In this document: positions 17,151-26,257 of the stretch, in pieces | Layout: every line of letters starts with the position of its first letter | Position numbering within the stretch: position 1 is the stretch's first letter | Origin: Nostoc sp. S13 | Lineage (GTDB): Bacteria; Cyanobacteriota; Cyanobacteriia; Cyanobacteriales; Nostocaceae | DNA: 62,186 nt | Reading direction: 5' to 3' | Assembly: GCF_029379315.1 (NCBI RefSeq) | Contig: NZ_JAQYWQ010000025.1 | Coordinates: 1-62,186 of the forward strand | Notes under the pieces: model-generated | Database searches by the model: none | What the model saw: the letters and a program-made list of their open reading frames with translations, nothing else | Told to the model about the DNA's origin: nothing | Position numbers and translations under genes: made by a program

Positions 17151-18773
17151 ATGAATACAGCGGTGACTCTACCAACAGAACTAGCGCCCCAAATATTGGA
17201 AAATTTTGGGCGGCTTGATCGTCAATTGATTGTAATTTTGGACTTTGGCTCTCAATATTCTGAGCTGATTGCCCGTCGCATCCGCGAGACTCAAGTATAC
17301 TCAGAAGTTTTGTCCTATCGTACTACTTCTGAACATCTGCGCCAACTCAATCCTAAGGGAATCATCCTCTCTGGTGGGCCGAGTTCGGTTTATGGTGATC
17401 ACGCTCCCCATTGTGACGCAGAAATCTGGAATTTGGGAATACCCATCTTGGGTGTTTGCTATGGGATGCAGCTGATGGTGAACCAACTCGGTGGCGAAGT
17501 GGCAAAGGCTGACCGAGGTGAATACGGCAAAGCATCATTATATATTGATGATCCCACAGATTTGCTCACTAATGTCGAAGATGGCACTACGATGTGGATG
17601 AGTCATGGAGACTCAGTTACCCAAATGCCATCAGGGTTTGAATTGCTGGCACATACAGAAAATACCCCCTGTGCTGCCATTGCTGACCACGAAAGGAAAC
17701 TTTATGGCGTTCAGTTCCATCCAGAGGTGGTACATTCTATTGGCGGTATAGCATTAATCCGTAATTTTGTCTACCATATCTGCGATTGTGAACCCACTTG
17801 GACAACAGCGGCTTTTGTCGAAGATGCAATTCGGGAAATTCGCGCCAGAGTTGGTGAAAAGCGGGTGCTATTGGCGCTGTCTGGTGGAGTGGATTCTTCT
17901 ACCCTGGCCTTCTTGCTGTATAAAGCGATTGGTGAACAACTGACTTGCGTGTTTATCGATCAAGGGTTTATGCGAAAGTATGAGCCAGAGCGCTTGGTAA
18001 AACTATTTCAAGAGCAGTTTCACATTCCTGTAGAGTATGTTAATGCCCGCGATCGCTTTTTAGCTAGAGTTGCCGATATCACAGATCCTGAAGAAAAACG
18101 CCGCCGCATTGGACACGAGTTTATCAGTGTATTTGAGGAAACATCCAAGCGCCTTGGTCACTTTGACTATCTGGCTCAAGGGACTCTTTATCCAGATGTG
18201 ATCGAATCTGCTGATACCAACGTTGATCCCCAAACTGGTGAGCGGGTAGCGGTAAAAATTAAGAGTCATCACAATGTTGGCGGTTTGCCGAAAGACCTAA
18301 GATTTAAATTGGTGGAACCACTGCGGAAATTGTTTAAAGATGAAGTCCGCAAAGTTGGGCGTTCCATTGGTTTACCAGAAGAAATTGTCCAACGGCAACC
18401 TTTTCCTGGGCCTGGTTTGGCAATTCGTATTCTGGGGGAAGTCACATCTGAGCGGTTAAACATTTTGCGCGATGCAGATTTGATTGTACGGCAAGAAATT
18501 AATCAACGCGGTCTGTATCATGATTTCTGGCAAGCATTTGCTGTCTTGCTGCCAATTCGTACTGTTGGCGTTATGGGGGATCAACGTACTTACGCTTACC
18601 CCATTGTTTTGCGGATTGTTACCAGTGAAGATGGCATGACTGCTGATTGGGCAAGAGTGCCTTACGATGTCCTGGAAGTGATTTCCACTCGGATTGTGAA
18701 TGAGGTGAAAGGGGTAAATCGGGTGGTTTATGACATCACCTCTAAGCCGCCTGGAACCATTGAATGGGAGTAA
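17151..18773 (+). CDS. guaA: GMP synthase (glutamine-hydrolysing)
   Basis: The 540-aa bifunctional enzyme converts XMP to GMP using glutamine and ATP. The glutaminase domain has the nucleophile in GVCYGMQLM and the His/Glu pair in [10 protein letters not shown]. The ATP-pyrophosphatase domain has the PP-loop [12 protein letters not shown], and the C-terminal dimerisation domain ends [13 protein letters not shown]. Length matches the family. It starts at the ATG 17151 and appears to be transcribed on its own or with cbiD. Confidence 0.98.
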   Translation: MNTAVTLPTELAPQILENFGRLDRQLIVILDFGSQYSELIARRIRETQVYSEVLSYRTTSEHLRQLNPKGIILSGGPSSVYGDHAPHCDAEIWNLGIPILGVCYGMQLMVNQLGGEVAKADRGEYGKASLYIDDPTDLLTNVEDGTTMWMSHGDSVTQMPSGFELLAHTENTPCAAIADHERKLYGVQFHPEVVHSIGGIALIRNFVYHICDCEPTWTTAAFVEDAIREIRARVGEKRVLLALSGGVDSSTLAFLLYKAIGEQLTCVFIDQGFMRKYEPERLVKLFQEQFHIPVEYVNARDRFLARVADITDPEEKRRRIGHEFISVFEETSKRLGHFDYLAQGTLYPDVIESADTNVDPQTGERVAVKIKSHHNVGGLPKDLRFKLVEPLRKLFKDEVRKVGRSIGLPEEIVQRQPFPGPGLAIRILGEVTSERLNILRDADLIVRQEINQRGLYHDFWQAFAVLLPIRTVGVMGDQRTYAYPIVLRIVTSEDGMTADWARVPYDVLEVISTRIVNEVKGVNRVVYDITSKPPGTIEWE

Positions 18774-18903
18774 TCAAGTTTTGAAAGTGAGTTTACTTAA
18801 CTAAAAGCTCATCACTCTTTGTTATGCTTCAGATTCCTTGTAGTAGTTTAGATTCACATCCAGCAGTTTGCTTTTTTAATTAGGTATACCTTTTCAACTC
18901 AAG

Positions 18904-18970
18904 AGCCAGGTATAAAGAAAGCCTATTTTACTCCTGTTAGCGGAGCGGGGTGTAGCCCATTCTGACGCCT
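18904..18970. repeat. Dispersed repeat, copy 1
   Basis: The block agccaggtataaag ... ctgttagcg ... tagcccattctgac recurs at 50986-51040 with small insertions and deletions. A short complement of the left end (acctggct) lies at 19025-19032, suggesting an element with inverted ends. Confidence 0.6.
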
Positions 18971-19011
18971 CGGCGGAGCAATCCCAAGCTCCGCTCCTGC
19001 TGTATTTTAAA

Positions 19012-19191
19012 ATGGCAATGCCGACCTGGCTCGTTTTAAGCCTCGGCATTGCCTGTTTTTTGACTTTTGGTTTATTAAGAGCAAGAATGCCACAAATTGT
19101 AGCAGGAGCATTCTTTGGTGCTAATCTTCGCAATGAGAATGATGTTTATCTTCCTATTAACATAGATTCTTTTGCAATTCATACCAATTAA
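19012..19191 (+). CDS. Possible 59-aa single-helix membrane protein
   Basis: The frame starts MAMPTWLVLSLGIACFLTFG, a hydrophobic helix, and ends IDSFAIHTN. It begins immediately after the dispersed repeat. No ribosome-binding site is obvious, and an 11-bp hairpin (ggcaatgccga at 19014-19024 with 19043-19053) followed by TGTTTTTT lies across its first codons, which could instead be a terminator. I do not recognise a family; the coding call is tentative. Confidence 0.25.
   Translation: MAMPTWLVLSLGIACFLTFGLLRARMPQIVAGAFFGANLRNENDVYLPINIDSFAIHTN
19014..19061 (+). terminator. Hairpin with T-tract downstream of guaA
   Basis: An 11-bp perfect stem (ggcaatgccga / tcggcattgcc), 18-base loop, is followed by TGTTTTTT on the plus strand. 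It is a plausible intrinsic terminator for guaA, 240 bases downstream, unless the overlapping small frame is real. Confidence 0.45.
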
Positions 19192-19365
19192 AAATTAAGT
19201 TTTCAGAACGCATTAACTCTAAGCAAATAAATGCGATTAGTGAGCAAAATAATTAACCTTGAATTAGATGGTGGCTGGAGAAATTGAGTTATTGTCTAGG
19301 AAAATAGGCGCGATCGCAGTAAAATTACCAATGGTGTGGTTAGAGAGAAAAAATAAGCAGATCAT

Positions 19366-19506
19366 TAGACTTATCCACAAATAAACCTCAAAATAGCTGA
19401 AACCCTTACATAGCTGGCTTTTTAGCTTATATAAAACAGGAACCTCTAAAACCCTCTCCAGAGCTAGGTTTCAGCCAAATAAAGTTCTCATTTCCGGATA
19501 AGTCTA
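19366..19506. repeat. Nested inverted-repeat element upstream of the receiver gene
   Basis: Outer arms tagacttatcc (19366-19376) and ggataagtcta (19496-19506) and inner arms gctgaaacc (19396-19404) and ggtttcagc (19467-19475) are perfect complements. The 141-bp unit has the form of a MITE and ends about 40 bases before the next start codon, so it may carry its promoter region. Confidence 0.6.
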
Positions 19507-19547
19507 TTAGAAAGAACTTTCATTTGATCAACGTTAATGGAGATGTT

Positions 19548-19952
19548 ATGGAACCTGCTCTTCCCCTTGCTGGCTTAAACATTCTCGTAGTTGATGATGA
19601 TGACGATAGCCGTTTTTACATTACTACCGTGCTGGAAGCTGATGGAGCCACGGTTATGGCAGTTGTATCGGCGGCGGTAGCATTGAAAGTATTACCTGAG
19701 TTGCAACCAGATGTCTTGATTTGTGATATTGCTATGCCTGGTGAAGATGGCTACAGCCTCATCCGCAAGATTCGGGCGTTGAAGCCTGATATTTGGGGAA
19801 AACTCCCGGCTATCGCCTTAACTGCCTATGGCGATAGCGAGTATCGTAGCCGTGCCCTGGAAGCAGGCTTTCAGACTCATGTGGCAAAACCAGTTGATCC
19901 CGGAGAACTAGTTGCGATCGTCGCTAATTTGATTGCTTCTTATAAGAGTTAA
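19548..19952 (+). CDS. Single-domain CheY-like response regulator
   Basis: The 134-aa receiver domain has the acidic pocket VVDDDDDS near residues 15-21, the phosphoacceptor Asp60 (LICDIAMPGEDG), Thr in ALTAYGDSEY and Lys in VAKPVDPGE, so all phosphotransfer residues are present. There is no output domain. Such cyanobacterial receivers often follow hybrid kinases, but no kinase gene is near. The ATG at 19548 is preceded by GGAG at a good distance; the TTG at 19524 is less likely. Confidence 0.92.
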   Translation: MEPALPLAGLNILVVDDDDDSRFYITTVLEADGATVMAVVSAAVALKVLPELQPDVLICDIAMPGEDGYSLIRKIRALKPDIWGKLPAIALTAYGDSEYRSRALEAGFQTHVAKPVDPGELVAIVANLIASYKS

Positions 19953-20335
19953 TACTAGTCTACATACAATAGACATCTCCAGAAATTAGGTATCAGCCCA
20001 AGCTGCACAAGGTTTGTAGACTGGTTTTGGGATATGTCTAATAATTTCTTATTGATCAAGACTCAAAAGAGAGTTATTATCTCGATAGTTCTGCTACCCT
20101 CAATACTTTTCGGTTAAGGGAAAGGGAAATGGGAAAGAAAAACCTTTAACCCTTAACCTTTACCGCAAAACCGATTCCGAGTTAAAAATGCTTAACCGAG
20201 AAGTATTCTGCATTATCTGCTTGTCTTGGGTTGTTTCGGCAAAAGTTAGATTAACTACTCTTTTTGGCGAAGGTTTGGAACGTAAATATGTCATTTCAGC
20301 TTTTTACTTATCACCCTTCTAAGGATTGAATTTAC
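19953..20335. other. Gene-free spacer with inverted-repeat remnant
   Basis: Near 19969 the sequence tagacatctccagaaatt matches the end motif of the 4275-4365 element, and a partial complement (ggatatgtctaat) lies near 20031-20043. A purine-rich patch (aagggaaagggaaatggg) lies near 20118. No coding frame is convincing. Confidence 0.5.
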
Positions 20336-21184
20336 ATGAATAAGCAAGCTTTTACACATCCCTCTGTAAACTACAAATTTGATGAAGATAATTTTGCTGT
20401 AGAAGATGAGTCCCTTTCCCTTAAATACTTTGAGGAACAAATCATCGATTCGCAAAAGTACTGGCGGCGCTTCGGCGGTCGTCCCGACTTCTCCGGCAAA
20501 GTCGTCCTTGAGATTGGCTGTGGACATGGTGCCCTATCTATTGATGCAGCCATTTCGGGAGCGCAGCAGGTGATTGGCCTTGACCTGATTAGCGATCGCA
20601 TAACATTTGCACGCCGTATCGTAGCAGAACGCTTCCCAGATATCGCTAACAAAATAGAGTTTCATCAGTTAGACATTGACAACATGACGACCCTTGACGG
20701 CAAGGTTGATGTCATAATTTCCAAAGACACTTTTGAACACATAATGGGTATAGATAGAATTCTTGTTTCAATCAAAAGGCTTCTACGAGAAGGGGGTTTG
20801 CTGATAACTGGTTTTAGTCCACTCTACTACAGCCCTTATGGCGATCATGGATTTCACGCAATCGGACAGCCCATCAAGCTACCGTGGGCGCATCTGATTC
20901 TTGGTGATGCACGTGTTGTCGCAGCTTACAATAAGTATCATGAGGCAGTCGAGTCCCATTCCGGAGTCGAGTGCCATTCGGTCTATGAGCTTGGACTCAA
21001 TAAACTCACGCGCCGCGAGTTCCTGCAAGCCTTTGATCAGGCCGGATTTGCAATTGTTAGCGAGACCGTAAATGCTGTTCAAGGAGCTTCCAAATTGATG
21101 CCATTGCTTCGGCTTCTGAATAAAGTTCCTGGACTTGAAGATTACACAACTGTCAATATGTACGTTATAGCCCGTAAAATATAG
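20336..21184 (+). CDS. Class I SAM-dependent methyltransferase
   Basis: The 282-aa enzyme has motif I VVLEIGCGHGALSIDAA (about residues 57-73), the acidic end of beta-2 GLDLIS, a motif IV-like region VDVIISKDTFEHI and a motif VI segment LLREGGLLITGFSP. The fold is that of Methyltransf_11/25 enzymes acting on small molecules or lipids. The C-terminal part (YHEAVESHSGVECHSVYELGLNKLTRREF) is not one I can assign. It begins with ATG, with AAGGA 10 bases upstream, and stands alone; substrate unknown. Confidence 0.88.
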   Translation: MNKQAFTHPSVNYKFDEDNFAVEDESLSLKYFEEQIIDSQKYWRRFGGRPDFSGKVVLEIGCGHGALSIDAAISGAQQVIGLDLISDRITFARRIVAERFPDIANKIEFHQLDIDNMTTLDGKVDVIISKDTFEHIMGIDRILVSIKRLLREGGLLITGFSPLYYSPYGDHGFHAIGQPIKLPWAHLILGDARVVAAYNKYHEAVESHSGVECHSVYELGLNKLTRREFLQAFDQAGFAIVSETVNAVQGASKLMPLLRLLNKVPGLEDYTTVNMYVIARKI

Positions 21185-21519
21185 TAGCTCCTCCAAGGGT
21201 ATTAAAAGAGAATTCAGAATTCACAGTGCAACCAGTAGTGGATTTAGCGGGATTTAGCGGAAAGTCGGAGCGGCTGCTTCCGGCGATCTGTTAGCCACGC
21301 AAAAGCATCACTTTCCAATAGATATCCGTTACTGTGAAAATTAACCCCGATACCACGGCTCGACTGAGCGCTCAGTCGAGCCATCGCCCAAAATTTAATT
21401 AGAAAATTCTGGCGACGGCATCTTTATTCTTTCTTGTTAAAAAAATTGGTAATTCGTAATATCCTACGGGTATAAGGTTTCCGAGCATCAGAACAGGGCC
21501 TAATTTAGAATTGATGAGA
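21185..21519. other. Gene-free spacer
   Basis: A palindromic patch ctcgactgagcgctcagtcgag (within 21358-21380) is the only clear structure; it could terminate the methyltransferase transcript. Otherwise nothing is visible. Confidence 0.5.
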
Positions 21520-22425
21520 TTATTTTGCTCCAGTTTCAAAGCTAATTTGCTCAGACTTATATGCTGGTGGCTCGACGTGAATTAAAATCCTGACTGGACG
21601 GAACCTTTCTTCTAATCGGCTTTCTACTTCTTCGGTGATATTGTGGGCGGTTTCTACGTCTGGTGCATCTACTATTAAATGCATTTCAATGAACACTTGG
21701 CGACCAAGAACACCGCGAGAAGCAATATCATGACAGTTAATTACCCCTGGAACAGAAGTAGCGATCGCATGAATTACTTCTGGTGCGATCGCTATTTGAT
21801 CCACAAGCCAAGGCAAATTCTCTTTTAAAACTGACCAACCACTCCAAAATACCAACAAAGCCACAGGAAAAGCTAACACCAAATCCATCCATTGATAACC
21901 TAGCCAAACTCCTACCAAGCCGCTAATTACAGAGATTGTCACCCAAATATCGCTCATTGTATGTGTAGCGTCAGCAATGAGAATTGAGCTACCTACCCGC
22001 CTACCCACAGCACGTTCGTAAAACGCCACAAAAATATTCACGCCCAGCACAATTAGTAATAACCACAACTCAGGTGGCGATATTTTTATAGGTTCATCAC
22101 CACCTTTGAGAATTCGCTCGATTGCTCCTTGCAGAATTTCAAAACAGGCTATTCCTAAAAATGAGGCAATTCCTAAAGCTCCTACTGCTTCAAATTTGTG
22201 GTGTCCGTAGGGATGCTCGCGATCGGGTTGTGGAGAAGAAAATTTACTCGCAATTAATCCTAAAACGTTGTTGGCGCTATCTGTGACACTATGCAAGGCA
22301 TCAGCTAGCAAACTCAAAGAACCTGTCCAGTAGCCCACAAGTGCTTTCAATCCTAGTACAAACAGGTTGAGCAGTAGAGTAATAGTTAAAACCTTTCGCA
22401 CTTCGGCGCGGTTATCGTAAGTCAT
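21520..22425 (-). CDS. Cation diffusion facilitator (CDF) exporter
   Basis: This 301-aa protein has six predicted helices and a cytoplasmic C-terminal domain. The metal-site motifs are HSVTDSANN in helix 2, HPYGHHKFE in the loop, and DATHTMSDIW in helix 5; the C-terminal part (GVINCHDIASRGVLGRQVFIEMHLIV) is the usual dimerisation domain. CDF proteins export divalent metals (Zn, Mn, Fe, Co) in exchange for protons. The helix 2 and 5 residues are H-D and H/D-D, but I cannot assign the metal. Single gene, ATG start. Confidence 0.92.
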   Translation of the reverse strand: MTYDNRAEVRKVLTITLLLNLFVLGLKALVGYWTGSLSLLADALHSVTDSANNVLGLIASKFSSPQPDREHPYGHHKFEAVGALGIASFLGIACFEILQGAIERILKGGDEPIKISPPELWLLLIVLGVNIFVAFYERAVGRRVGSSILIADATHTMSDIWVTISVISGLVGVWLGYQWMDLVLAFPVALLVFWSGWSVLKENLPWLVDQIAIAPEVIHAIATSVPGVINCHDIASRGVLGRQVFIEMHLIVDAPDVETAHNITEEVESRLEERFRPVRILIHVEPPAYKSEQISFETGAK

Positions 22426-23266
22426 GGATAATTTATCACATCAAGTTCTACGACTTCTAATGTAGAACTCAAAATACAAATAAACACAAATAAAGTGTAT
22501 CAAAGTCTTACGCAGTAAGAGTTAAGTCTCTCTATAGTCTCTATGTTTTATCCTAATTTATTGAGATTCTTTTTAACTAATAGTAGCTACAAGCTAGATA
22601 GGCATTAGTAATGGCTTTACAGATAACAGCGTATTTTTAGCATTAATTCCAGGAATATTTTAATTAATTTTGTTATTCATACGTCCATTTAGTCCAGAAC
22701 AGATTGTATTAAAAATACTATAAATGCCATCAGTGGTCTGTTTCAAATTGGGATCATTTGTTTTGTGGGGTTCGTATTGAGCAATTTCTCGCTGAATTTC
22801 AATGGTTTTAATCCTTGGCTTGAGCGCCCAGGCGCTGACTACGAACCTCACAAAGTTGCCTTGCCAGAGTACTAAGAGGCTATTTATAAAGTAAATATTA
22901 AGTAGGGTGTGTTACGGCTATGCAAGAATTTGGGAGTTCGAGAGAGTGAGAAGTAGCCGTAACGCACCATGTTTCTCGGTGCGTTATAGCAACGCTTAAC
23001 GCACCCTACAATTTAAGGTTTACTTTATAAATCATCTCTAAGTAGGTGGGCAAAGAAATTTATTACTATGTAATTGCGAAGGTAGCAAAGGGAAGTGAAG
23101 CAATCGCAAGGGTTTTGGACAATTTACATTTTCTCATATAGTTAGATTTATTTGTGTTTACCTACTTAGTGGTCTTTAAAGAAGACGCGGCAAACTCTCA
23201 GAGTGGGATTCAGACCCCTCCTTCCGGTAATATTAGTACTTATGAAGAAGTTTTAATAAAAAACAT
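22426..23266. other. Gene-free region with a MITE-like element
   Basis: It contains the element at 22867-23044. A 63-codon frame on the minus strand near 22660-22851 has no family features and is not called. The rest is AT-rich. Confidence 0.6.
22867..23044. mobile_element. MITE-like element with long imperfect inverted ends
   Basis: The left end (atttataaagtaaa ... tagggtg, from 22882) and right end (caccctac ... tttactttataaat, to 23032) are imperfect complements over about 30 bases, and weaker complementarity (ctaagagg / cctacttagag-like) continues outward. Inside are further complementary blocks (gttacggct / agccgtaac) and cgcacc repeats. No coding capacity. Confidence 0.6.
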
Positions 23267-23620
23267 ATGTCTTCAATTCCTTTAAGGTTGAATCTAATTG
23301 AAGGTTCTGTGTCTTTCAGTTTTTCACCCCAAGCAGCACGAGAATTAAAGACAGCGACGGATCAACTCATGGAGCGCTTGAAGGCTGTCGCCGCTAAACC
23401 TACTCCTGGCGGCGGTAAAGTCATTCCCCAACCTCCCCTAGAGTATCGTTATACAGGTGAAGTATTTTTAGAAATTTTCTGTAATCCTAATATCTGGCCG
23501 ACGCCCTTCGCAGCCAAAGTTTTGCTGACTGTCCGCAACGTCAACATCCGCTTGACTACTGAAGCTGAACTTACCCGCATCATTGAAGACATTAATCAGT
23601 ATTTGGAGCAAGTAGGATAA
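23267..23620 (+). CDS. Conserved hypothetical protein
   Basis: The 117-aa soluble protein reads SSIPLRLNLIEGSVSFSFSPQAARELK at the start and EVFLEIFCNPNIWPTPFAAKVLLTVRN later. It has a beta-rich middle and helical ends. I do not recognise a named family, though the coding character is convincing: ATG start, normal codon use, no overlap. It stands alone. Confidence 0.6.
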   Translation: MSSIPLRLNLIEGSVSFSFSPQAARELKTATDQLMERLKAVAAKPTPGGGKVIPQPPLEYRYTGEVFLEIFCNPNIWPTPFAAKVLLTVRNVNIRLTTEAELTRIIEDINQYLEQVG

Positions 23621-24134
23621 TAGTTCACATGATTTTTCTATGCTTTTCGAGATTTTTTCCGAAAAAATACGATCCAAATTTGCGATTTTGCGAAAGTTGA
23701 GCCAGTTGCTTGCGGAGGTTTCCTGGTTTGTAGCAACTGGTGTCGATTAGCCCAACTTTGCAAACTTTTCAAGACGGATTTTGGCTTTGAACACCAAGCA
23801 GACTATAGCTTGTGATCTAATGAATTGCAAGTCAAAAGCAAAGTTCCTACACTTACCTATCGGGTAAATGTAGGAACCTCATAGAATCTACATACTAGAT
23901 TCAAGCTGTAGCACCAGATATACAGAATAAATGCTTCTGATGCCTTCTTTCACTTGAAAAGTTGTATAAATTCAAACTCCAATACTTCTGTATAATGAAA
24001 AACGCAAGATTCTGTATGGGGCAATGCTCATCAAAAACCAGAGATTATTCCCCTGATTGGGCGGCAAATCGTTGATTGTGACATCCACACATCAAAAATA
24101 AACTCCCAATCCCAAATCCGAAATCAAACATTGA
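23621..24134. other. Gene-free spacer with a hairpin
   Basis: The only clear structure is a hairpin with gttcctaca arms (23843-23877). Otherwise no coding or repeat signal was seen. Confidence 0.5.
23843..23877 (-). terminator. Hairpin, possible terminator
   Basis: A stem of about 14 bp (gttcctaca-c-ttacc with ggtaa-a-tgtaggaac) lies between 23843 and 23877. On the minus strand it is followed by TTTGCTTTT. It might terminate the DUF4327 transcript, although it is about 260 bases from that gene. Confidence 0.4.
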
Positions 24135-24371
24135 TTAGTCGTTGTCCCACTGTTCACGACCAATTAGGTCGCCAATGCGATCGCGTAATAAAAAGTCACA
24201 TTTCTCTAATTCACATTCAACGCAAACCCACTCTCTCGCTGGAATGTATTGGCAGAGGGTATATATTGGCTGTTGTCTGCTAATCATTCCCTTTTGCACC
24301 AGTCGGCGTGCTTCGTCTTGAATCACATCTAGAGAGTAGTAATTGATAGAAGGCACCGTATTCACACTCAT
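24135..24371 (-). CDS. DUF4327-family protein
   Basis: This 78-aa protein contains YSLDVIQDEARRLVQKGMISRQQPIYTLCQYIPAREWVCVECELE and ends RDRIGDLIGREQWDND, which I recall as the DUF4327 family, widespread in cyanobacteria with unknown function. Three cysteines (LCQYIP, CVECELEKCD) could bind a metal. It is a single gene with an ATG start. Confidence 0.85.
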   Translation of the reverse strand: MSVNTVPSINYYSLDVIQDEARRLVQKGMISRQQPIYTLCQYIPAREWVCVECELEKCDFLLRDRIGDLIGREQWDND

Positions 24372-25342
24372 GGTTTTTACTCACAAATTAACACTTACGA
24401 TAGTATTCCCGTTAATAATTAGGAACAAACATGACAGAAATTAGACTTGTGGCTAGCATTTTGTAGTTTGCTATACGGAACTATTTTTATTTTGACGCTA
24501 CATCTCCTGAAATTATCTCAAGAAATGTTAAGAAAGTCAACAAATACTGACATATCGGCAGAATCCGCTTTACAAAAAAAATTCCAAGTAGTTAACTTAA
24601 CATGCTTATGCAACTGTATGACTTTGATGCCATAAGTTTGAAAGTCTTGCCATTACTGTGTTTAGGCAAGATTTAGCGGTTGGGAAGAGTTGAGGGCGCG
24701 TCACCGATAGCGTCGCGTAAAGCCTTCTCTTCTCCCAAAGGGAGACGCACTCGCGTTCGAGAGGCTTGTCTACGACACGCTTCGCGAACGCCAACAGCAT
24801 AGCTTCCCTTAGAGCGACGGAGGAGCGTCACAGCCCGCCGCAGGTATCGCTTACATATCAAATAATCACCTTAAAATCGGATCTAGAACTGCTGGTATTT
24901 ATCTAAGGATAAACAACACAAGAATATTTGTCAGACACTGGGGTATAAACTATTGCAAAACATAACGACTAAAATATACGATGAAAGCTTTTACACTAGT
25001 ATCTGTTAAGATTTTCTTAAGCAAATCCGTAATTACTTAGGTTAATTTCAGCACTCATATTAAACAGTTTTCCTTAGATAAACATCAGTAAGAGGGAGGA
25101 GTAAAGGACTTGCAAATAAAAAAATATGCGATCGCTATGGGAGCAGGGGAAGCAGAGGGAAAGGGAGAATACTAGAGTAGAGACGAAAGTCAAGACAAAC
25201 AGAAAGCGTATATATGCAACTACTGAATCCCTGAATTAGATTATGGTTACATTAAAACAGACGTGATCTCGTCACGTCTGTAAACTGTTTGGCGGATTTG
25301 CTGAGATTAATTGTTCTGAAGTTACATTGTTGTTTTAGTTAC
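24372..25342. other. Gene-free region with GC-rich dispersed repeat
   Basis: Bases about 24680-24845 form a patch of short palindromic pieces (gcgtcgcgtaaagcc, ctcccaaagggagac, cgacacgcttcgcgaacg) of the kind also seen at 48590-48660, 51120-51280 and 62020-62125. The remainder is AT-rich. The last bases hold the rbfA terminator. No gene was found in 970 bases. Confidence 0.55.
25257..25281 (-). terminator. Intrinsic terminator of rbfA
   Basis: A 10-bp perfect stem (acagacgtga / tcacgtctgt, loop tctcg) is followed on the minus strand by TTTTAATG. It lies 60 bases beyond the rbfA stop. Confidence 0.7.
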
Positions 25343-25762
25343 TTATTCGGAGAATTCCTGATCATTTTGCTCAGTGCTGTCTTCTACTGATACCAGATTT
25401 TCTGGCGGACGCTGATGGTTAAGTTGGTCTAGTAGTGCTAATACCTTATTACCGCGTTCTATAGAGCGATCTTCGAGAAAAATGACCTCTGGTGTTCGAC
25501 GTAGCCGTATCCGCGCCCCAAGTTCGCTGCGGACGTAACCCGTGGCCGACTTTAAACCTGCCATTGTTTCTACCTTAGCTTCATCTGTACCATAGATACT
25601 GACGTAGATTTTGGCGTGTTGGAGATCGCCAGAAACATCAACATCAGTAACACTGACCATTCCTGTACCCACACGGTCATCCTTAATGCCGTTGAGCAGC
25701 ATTTGGCTAACTTCCCGTTTAATCAGTTCAGAAACGCGGGAAACCCGACGATTTGTAGCCAT
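25343..25762 (-). CDS. rbfA: Ribosome-binding factor A
   Basis: RbfA is a small KH-fold protein (139 aa here) that assists late maturation of the 30S subunit and 16S rRNA 5'-end processing. The N-terminus [28 protein letters not shown] and the [23 protein letters not shown] strand are typical, as is [24 protein letters not shown]. The acidic C-terminal tail ([13 protein letters not shown]) is an ordinary variation. It lies 123 bp downstream of a ycf33-like gene on the same strand, probably cotranscribed. Confidence 0.96.
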   Translation of the reverse strand: MATNRRVSRVSELIKREVSQMLLNGIKDDRVGTGMVSVTDVDVSGDLQHAKIYVSIYGTDEAKVETMAGLKSATGYVRSELGARIRLRRTPEVIFLEDRSIERGNKVLALLDQLNHQRPPENLVSVEDSTEQNDQEFSE

Positions 25763-25885
25763 AAAAATTTCGCCTCATCACAGAGGTTGTACGACAAAAA
25801 TAGATGCAAGTTGGGTAGACAGTACTTAGCGGGAGCAACGCCAAGAGCAACCGTCTGTGGGGCATAGCCCCGATATAGCGCTAGT

Positions 25886-26092
25886 CTAGATTGTACTCAA
25901 GCCCAACATTGCCCGTAGGGTGAGAGTCAGGAAGACTAGGCTGCTCACAAATAAACCCAAGATAGCGATCAAGGTGACTGGGCGCTTCAACAGTGGCACT
26001 AATGGCGCAAAGGTGTTCAGAAACAGTCCTAAGACGATACTAATTAAGTACCGGGGGTAGCGAAAGACGTTATCCCAAAATCCGTCAAACAT
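25886..26092 (-). CDS. DUF751 / Ycf33-like small membrane protein
   Basis: The 68-aa protein has two membrane segments (YLISIVLGLFLNTFAPLVPLL and ILGLFVSSLVFLTLTLRAML). FWDNVFRYPRYLISIVLG is the DUF751/Ycf33 pattern known from cyanobacteria and algal plastid genomes. Function unknown. It sits upstream of rbfA, an arrangement I recall from other cyanobacteria. Confidence 0.85.
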   Translation of the reverse strand: MFDGFWDNVFRYPRYLISIVLGLFLNTFAPLVPLLKRPVTLIAILGLFVSSLVFLTLTLRAMLGLSTI

Positions 26093-26257
26093 CTGAATGT
26101 AAACTGCCTTGTTATATACTTACGTTTGTTTTGATCTGCTTTATCTACTCAATTGTAATCTATGCAGCTGGAAAATTAGCCAGTTAATATAAAATATGGC
26201 TCGTCGGTTATATTGGCTTTATTTAGTCACGATTATTTTCAGTTAAATCGGAAGTAA

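Larger units (their letters stand above)
18774..19547. other. Gene-poor region with repeat, hairpin and inverted-repeat element
   Basis: This stretch holds a dispersed repeat (18904-18970, also at 50986-51040), a possible 59-aa frame (19012-19191) with a strong hairpin inside its start, and a nested inverted-repeat element (19366-19506) directly upstream of the receiver gene. Confidence 0.6.

Noticed and set aside
18894..19133. 79-codon minus-strand frame behind guaA
   Set aside because: It reads through a dispersed repeat and has no family features.
22660..22851. 63-codon minus-strand frame near the CDF gene
   Set aside because: No recognisable motif, AT-rich composition and no start signal. 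It could be a decayed fragment but nothing supports a function.
24673..24861. Frames in the GC-rich patch
   Set aside because: They lie in a dispersed repeat that has copies elsewhere in the window; the proteins are Arg/Ala-rich without family features.
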